19,601 nt of DNA, from contig CAZSVQ010000016.1 of assembly GCA_964610345.1 (NCBI GenBank), positions 1 to 19,601 on the forward strand, written 5' to 3'. Shown here one piece after another: positions 16,444-19,601 of the stretch. Origin of the DNA: HK-STAS-PATE-36 sp964610345 (lineage in GTDB: Bacteria; Patescibacteriota; Saccharimonadia; Saccharimonadales; JAGQNJ01). Each line of letters opens with the position of its first letter. The stretch's first letter is position 1. The notes below the pieces were generated by a model. That model worked only from the letters and a program-made list of their open reading frames with translations. It did not search any database and was not told the origin of the DNA. The position numbers and the translations under genes are program-made.

Positions 16444-16739
16444 TTAAAAACTTTTATTTTCTAGCTCAAACACTTGTAGATCCCGGCAGTGTTGCAATTC
16501 CAAAACCAAAAGCAACCGAGAATCAAGTAAGCGCTATGTTGAGTTTTGTGTTTATGGTTGCTGGTGCGGTGGCGGTGCTGGTAATTATTGTCGCAGGAAT
16601 CAGTTATATACTTTCAGCTGGTGATCCACAAAAAACTGCACGCGCCAAAGACGCAATTCTTTATGCGGTGATCGGGTTGGCGGTGGCTATTTTAGCCAAT
16701 GTGATAGTGGTGTTTGTTTTAGGGAAAATTTTTGGATGA
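16440..16739 (+). CDS. TrbC/VirB2-like two-span pilin-type protein, shortest of the array
   Basis: A 99-residue protein made almost entirely of the pilin-like core. A short polar lead of about 35 residues has no cysteine and only a weak hydrophobic start. Two spans follow (about 33-55 and 73-96), with the signature GISYILSAGDPQKTARAKDAILYA between them, close in pattern to the other members. Both ends overlap neighbours by 4 bases (ATGA at 16440 and again at 16736), so it is firmly inside the operon. With little to expose, it could be a membrane or core subunit instead of a displayed pilin; that is inference. Confidence 0.75.
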   Translation: MIKNFYFLAQTLVDPGSVAIPKPKATENQVSAMLSFVFMVAGAVAVLVIIVAGISYILSAGDPQKTARAKDAILYAVIGLAVAILANVIVVFVLGKIFG

Positions 16740-17116
16740 AGAGACCACTTATATTTTTCACAATAATCCTCGCCGTATTCACCTTATTTTCTGGCGTGAC
16801 ATTTGCCCAAGACCCTTTTGATGCTGTATGTACTGGTAGCGGTTCAAGCTCCTCGGTGTGCCAACAAAAAGGAGTGACGCAAAATCCACTGTTTGGTGCC
16901 AGTGGAGTTATTACGAAAGTTGCACAAATATTAGTAATTATCGCCGGTGTCGCGTCGGTATTTATGATAATGATCGGAGGTTTTAAGTACATGACTTCCG
17001 CCGGTGATAGTGCAAAAATTAGCTCCGCAAAAGACACAATACTCTATGCTATTATTGGCTTGATTGTGACAGTCTTTGCACAATCGATTGTCACATATGT
17101 ACTAACAAGGTTATAA
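16736..17116 (+). CDS. TrbC/VirB2-like pilin with signal peptide
   Basis: A 126-residue exported protein. The signal peptide spans about 1-24, with a likely cut after VTFA (before QDPFD). The mature amino-terminal region is short and Ser/Gly rich with two cysteines (CTGSGSSSSVC). Two spans follow (about 58-80 and 100-122), with GGFKYMTSAGDSAKISSAKD between them. Mature length near 100 residues suits VirB2/TrbC pilins. It starts in a 4-base overlap with the upstream gene; the next gene follows after 26 bases. The loop motif and nearby DNA are close to those of the two downstream genes, indicating shared origin by duplication. Confidence 0.8.
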   Translation: MKRPLIFFTIILAVFTLFSGVTFAQDPFDAVCTGSGSSSSVCQQKGVTQNPLFGASGVITKVAQILVIIAGVASVFMIMIGGFKYMTSAGDSAKISSAKDTILYAIIGLIVTVFAQSIVTYVLTRL

Positions 17117-17142
17117 TTATTAAATATAAATGTAGGTAATAT

Positions 17143-17547
17143 ATGAATAAATTCAAGACATTATTTTTAGCAATCTTACTCCAAGTTACGCTACTTACGG
17201 GTATACTTTCGGTGAACTCAAATGTATATGCTCAAACGCCAAAAGATGCCGCTTGCCAGGGGGTTGCACTAACTGGCGGTAGTTGTGATACTGCTGACCC
17301 ATCAGACCCAAACTCAAGCAAAAATAAAATTAACAGTACAGTCGCATCAGTTATAAATATATTCTCTTGGGTAGTTGGAGTGACGGCCGTGATCATGGTA
17401 ATTATCGGAGGTTTTAAGTATATTACTTCCCAGGGTGACTCTAATAATGTTAATTCTGCCAAGAACACTATCCTTTATGCTGTTATAGGGTTGGTTATAG
17501 TAGCAATGGCACAGATTATCGTTCAGTTTGTACTCAAAAAGATTTAA
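17143..17547 (+). CDS. TrbC/VirB2-like pilin with signal peptide
   Basis: A 134-residue exported protein. The signal peptide spans about 1-30, with a likely cut after NVYA (before QTPKD). A mature ectodomain of about 35 residues has two cysteines (AACQG and GSCDT) and a Ser/Asp/Asn-rich linker. The two spans include the signature GGFKYITSQGDSNNVNSAKN. By direct hand comparison, 51 of the last 72 residues match the next gene's core, while the exposed amino-terminal parts differ. A GTAGG lies about 8 bases before the ATG as a modest ribosome site. Likely a major or alternative pilin subunit. Confidence 0.82.
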   Translation: MNKFKTLFLAILLQVTLLTGILSVNSNVYAQTPKDAACQGVALTGGSCDTADPSDPNSSKNKINSTVASVINIFSWVVGVTAVIMVIIGGFKYITSQGDSNNVNSAKNTILYAVIGLVIVAMAQIIVQFVLKKI

Positions 17548-17555
17548 GGTTCATA

Positions 17556-17598
17556 TTGTTATTTTAACTTGAAAATAGTATAGCTTATGTAGTAAAGT
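17556..17598 (+). promoter_or_regulatory. Possible internal promoter before the last pilin gene
   Basis: The 88-base gap holds two overlapping promoter-like pairs: TTGTTA (17556-17561) with TATAGC (17579-17584) at 17 bases, and TTGAAA (17569-17574) with TAAAGT (17593-17598) at 18 bases. Either could transcribe the last pilin on its own. A GAAAGGA lies about 13 bases before that ATG, a longer than usual spacing. Confidence 0.35.
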
Positions 17599-17635
17599 GA
17601 AGGCAAAGCAAATAAGAAAGGAATTAATAAATTAA

Positions 17636-18046
17636 ATGAAAAAAATCGCACAAAAAATTTCTCTAGTGTTCGCTAGTTTAGCTTTTTCGTTAATACCCGT
17701 GCTAACTCCTGTGGCTGTGCATGCTGCAGAGCCAAATATTCAAGCTGGCCTAGAGCAAGGTAGCTGTTTGGAGGTTGGCGCTACTTGTGATACTGGTGAC
17801 GCTGAAGGCACAGTTAATGACATAATTGCTACAGTAATAAATATTTTCTCACTAGTAGTGGGTGTTGTGTCTGTTATTATGATTATCATCGGTGGATTAA
17901 AGTACATTACATCCGGTGGTGACTCTGGTAACGTAAGTGGCGCTAAGAACACCATACTTTATGCGATAGTTGGTTTGGTGATTGTTGCCCTGGCTCAGAT
18001 TATTGTTAAGTTTGTACTTAATCGTGTGTCCGGCTCAGCTACTTAG
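17636..18046 (+). CDS. TrbC/VirB2-like pilin with signal peptide, last of five
   Basis: A 136-residue exported protein. The signal peptide spans about 1-31 (basic start, then hydrophobic, likely cut after AVHA, before AEPN). A short ectodomain holds two cysteines (GSCLEVGATCDTGD). Two spans carry the signature GGLKYITSGGDSGNVSGAKN, and a short Ser/Gly/Thr tail ends the protein. It is the closest paralogue of the preceding gene in the core. It sits behind an 88-base gap with its own promoter-like sequences and just before a strong terminator, so it may be made separately and in higher amounts; that is inference. Confidence 0.82.
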   Translation: MKKIAQKISLVFASLAFSLIPVLTPVAVHAAEPNIQAGLEQGSCLEVGATCDTGDAEGTVNDIIATVINIFSLVVGVVSVIMIIIGGLKYITSGGDSGNVSGAKNTILYAIVGLVIVALAQIIVKFVLNRVSGSAT

Positions 18047-18060
18047 AGCACAAACTGTTA

Positions 18061-18098
18061 ATAAAACAATCGCCCCTTGCTGGGGGCGATTGTTTTAT
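18061..18098. terminator. Strong bidirectional intrinsic terminator
   Basis: A perfect 16-base inverted repeat: ATAAAACAATCGCCCC at 18061-18076, a 6-base loop, and its exact complement at 18083-18098. The stem has a GC-rich core near the loop and A/T-rich flanks, so the RNA ends in a U-rich run from either strand. It starts 14 bases after the last pilin stop and lies 40 bases beyond the hsp20 stop on the other strand, so it can serve both convergent units. Confidence 0.92.
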
Positions 18099-18138
18099 AG
18101 CTAGGTTTTAAATCTAATAATAAGAGATTTTAATCAGT

Positions 18139-18636
18139 TTAAAGAATTTGAATTTTCTTAACGGTATCTTGTTTTACTTTTGTGAAGCTAATTGTTAAAA
18201 CTCCATCTTTAAGCACAGCCTCTATCTCATCTTCTTTAACAGCAATCGGCAGCGCCAAGCTACGTGAAAATTCGCCCCAGTAACACTCCTGTACAAAGTA
18301 ATTAATCACATCATCTTCGTTACCAGCAGATAGTGTGCCGCGAATACTCAAAGTGTTATCTGCAATACTTACGTCAAGATCGTGCTTGTTAACGCCTGCC
18401 GTACGTGCTTTGACTACTAATTTTTCTTTAGTTTCAAATACGTCTACTGCTAGTTGTCCAGGAACGGCTTCTTCTTCGTCCCACTCATCTTGAGCCGCAA
18501 CAGGCACTTGTGCTTGCTCTGGCTCTTCTGGTTGGTCATGTACGGCCGCTGTATCTACAAACTCGTCCTCACCCAAGAATGCGGCAGTAAGCTCATCTTC
18601 CATCAGCAGATCATCATCTCGTTGCTTACGCGCCAT
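18139..18636 (-). CDS. Hsp20/alpha-crystallin small heat-shock protein
   Basis: An ATP-independent holdase chaperone that keeps unfolding proteins soluble and forms oligomers. It has 165 residues. The amino-terminal 60 are strongly acidic and low in order. The alpha-crystallin domain runs from about 61 (LAVDVFETKEKLVVKA) to about 155, including AGVNKHDLDVSI and the conserved DGVLTISF near the end. KIQIL at the C-terminus fits the I-x-I/L anchoring motif. A GGAGGG lies 8 bases before the ATG, fixing the start. It is convergent with the pilin operon and divergent from comF, so apparently a single-gene unit. No CIRCE-type inverted repeat was found upstream. Confidence 0.94.
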   Translation of the reverse strand: MARKQRDDDLLMEDELTAAFLGEDEFVDTAAVHDQPEEPEQAQVPVAAQDEWDEEEAVPGQLAVDVFETKEKLVVKARTAGVNKHDLDVSIADNTLSIRGTLSAGNEDDVINYFVQECYWGEFSRSLALPIAVKEDEIEAVLKDGVLTISFTKVKQDTVKKIQIL

Positions 18637-18644
18637 AGTTGTTA

Positions 18645-18650
18645 CCCTCC
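18645..18650 (-). promoter_or_regulatory. Shine-Dalgarno site of hsp20
   Basis: On the minus strand GGAGGG lies 8 bases before the ATG at 18634-18636, an ideal spacing that marks this gene as strongly translated, in contrast to comF on the other side of the same gap. Confidence 0.75.
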
Positions 18651-18685
18651 ACTATGTTCAAATTATTTACAAATTATCAGTTTTT

Positions 18686-18714
18686 ATCTTACATGCAAGT
18701 ATAAAACAAAACAA
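18686..18714 (-). promoter_or_regulatory. Weak candidate promoter for hsp20
   Basis: On the minus strand TTGTTT (18709-18714) and TAAGAT (18686-18691) are 17 bases apart, matching the consensus at three and four of six positions. The surrounding 191-base gap between hsp20 and comF is A/T rich and contains no other structure I can support. Confidence 0.25.
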
Positions 18715-18784
18715 CCATGTTAAGCAAACTCATAGCCACTATTTACAACACATAAAACACAACAAACACAACTTATTCGCGCTT

Positions 18785-18812
18785 TTGCTGGTTTTATTTA
18801 AGTGTTTATGAG
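18785..18812 (+). promoter_or_regulatory. Weak candidate promoter for comF
   Basis: TTGCTG (18785-18790) and TATGAG (18807-18812) are 16 bases apart, matching at three and four of six positions. This would leave a leader of about 8 bases before the ATG at 18828, which also lacks a Shine-Dalgarno site. Confidence 0.25.
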
Positions 18813-18827
18813 ACTATCAGAAAATAT

Positions 18828-19493
18828 ATGATACAAACCTTGCTTGATATAATTGCGCCAGAATCTTGCCTAGAATGTGGCACCGAGGGTTTAATTTGGT
18901 GTGAGTGGTGCCGGTTACAGCACGACCCATTACCTAGTAGGTGTTTTAATTGTCACGCCCAGACAGATAACTATGCAACATGTGCTAAGTGTCGGTCAAA
19001 ATATGGACTGGGGTCTGTGTATGTTTTTGGCGAATACAAAGAACTAAATAAACAGCTAATAACATCTTTAAAATTTGAATGCAAGAGGCACACTGCAGTG
19101 GTTTTGTCGCATGTGTTATTAGATCTGCTGCCTTATTTTGATGAAGTCCCTACCCTTGTTTATATTCCGTCTGTCCTTAGTCATGTTAGGCAACGAGGTT
19201 TTGACCACACAGCGTTAATTACCAAACACCTTGCTAAACTAGGCCAAATACCACAAGCAAATTTACTAGCTCGAACAAACAATGTCAGTCAGGTCGGTGC
19301 AAGTAAACAAAAAAGAAAAGAGCAAATAAAAGATGCATTTAGGCTAAGACTATCAGCAAAAAAACTGCCTAAACATGTAATTTTAGTTGACGATGTCGTA
19401 ACTACCGGGGCTACATTGTCTGAAGCATCAAAAGTATTAAAAAAAGCTGGTGTTAAGCGTGTAGATGCAATTGTCTTTGCCTATTCAAAATAA
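18828..19493 (+). CDS. comF: ComF-family phosphoribosyltransferase-like protein
   Basis: ComF proteins are needed for DNA uptake in naturally transformable bacteria; their exact reaction is not established. The 221 residues match the family. Two zinc-finger-like groups open the protein: Cys14, Cys17, Cys25 and Cys28, then Cys39, Cys42, Cys52 and Cys55. A conserved middle segment contains RQRGFDH (121-127), and the PRPP-binding loop VILVDDVVTTGAT is at 184-196. The start fits the usual MxxxLLDxxxPxxCLxCG opening. There is no ribosome site before the ATG. It stands alone between hsp20 and a tRNA gene; with the T4SS nearby, a role in DNA import is attractive but not shown by the sequence. Confidence 0.93.
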   Translation: MIQTLLDIIAPESCLECGTEGLIWCEWCRLQHDPLPSRCFNCHAQTDNYATCAKCRSKYGLGSVYVFGEYKELNKQLITSLKFECKRHTAVVLSHVLLDLLPYFDEVPTLVYIPSVLSHVRQRGFDHTALITKHLAKLGQIPQANLLARTNNVSQVGASKQKRKEQIKDAFRLRLSAKKLPKHVILVDDVVTTGATLSEASKVLKKAGVKRVDAIVFAYSK

Positions 19494-19534
19494 TAGACTC
19501 CCGACAGGGCGACAATTCAGAAAAAAGTTTGCTC

Positions 19535-19601
<67 letters not shown>

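Noticed and set aside
16440..16742. Recoding of UGA (code 4 or 25)
   Set aside because: TGA sits at natural family ends and in ATGA overlaps, and no gene needs TGA to be read through.
18637..18827. CIRCE or other heat-shock operator before hsp20
   Set aside because: Searched by eye for the TTAGCACTC/GAGTGCTAA inverted repeat and saw none.

Overview
The window looks like a chromosomal segment near the replication origin of a Candidate Phyla Radiation bacterium, most likely Saccharibacteria (TM7). The reasons are a dnaN-recF pair at the left edge, a compact AT-rich layout with many stop/start overlaps, a PrgI/VirB4/VirB6-type secretion locus without outer-membrane parts, and an array of small TrbC/VirB2-like pilins. 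TGA serves as an ordinary stop (for example at 3400-3402, 16441-16443 and 16737-16739), which argues against the recoded CPR lineages. The lineage is inferred from gene style; no database was searched.

Layout. 1-1866 (+): the 3' part of dnaN, then recF. 1856-15239 (-): one long convergent operon for a single-membrane type IV secretion system (T4SS). In transcription order it holds a VirB6/TrbL-like amino-terminal half, the matching multi-span half, a PrgI/VirB3-like protein, a TraC/VirB4 amino-terminal-like protein, the VirB4 ATPase, a 1004-residue membrane protein ending in an M15-like peptidase domain, a 628-residue exported protein joining SGNH esterase, lytic transglycosylase and M23 peptidase domains, and a membrane-anchored, probably beta-propeller protein. 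15240-15439 is a divergent promoter region. 15440-18046 (+): five small two-span pilin-like proteins, ended by a strong hairpin at 18061-18098. 18139-18636 (-): an Hsp20 chaperone. 18828-19493 (+): a ComF-type phosphoribosyltransferase. 19536-19601 (-): the 3' part of tRNA-Ser(UGA).

How it fits together. The leftward operon supplies the motor (VirB4), the inner-membrane channel (PrgI plus a VirB6-like protein that appears split in two), and an unusually rich set of cell-wall-cutting domains. The rightward operon supplies candidate pilus subunits. The two face away from a shared 200-base control region. In an episymbiont such a machine could breach the host wall and make contact or take up DNA, but that role is inference. 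No VirD4 coupling ATPase and no VirB7, VirB9 or VirB10 homologue is visible here.

Initiation signals split into two styles. Genes inside operons mostly have Shine-Dalgarno sites or stop/start overlaps. Several genes that begin a transcript or follow a gap (recF, the PrgI gene, the first pilin, comF) lack a Shine-Dalgarno site and have a -10-like hexamer close to the start codon, suggesting leaderless or nearly leaderless mRNAs.
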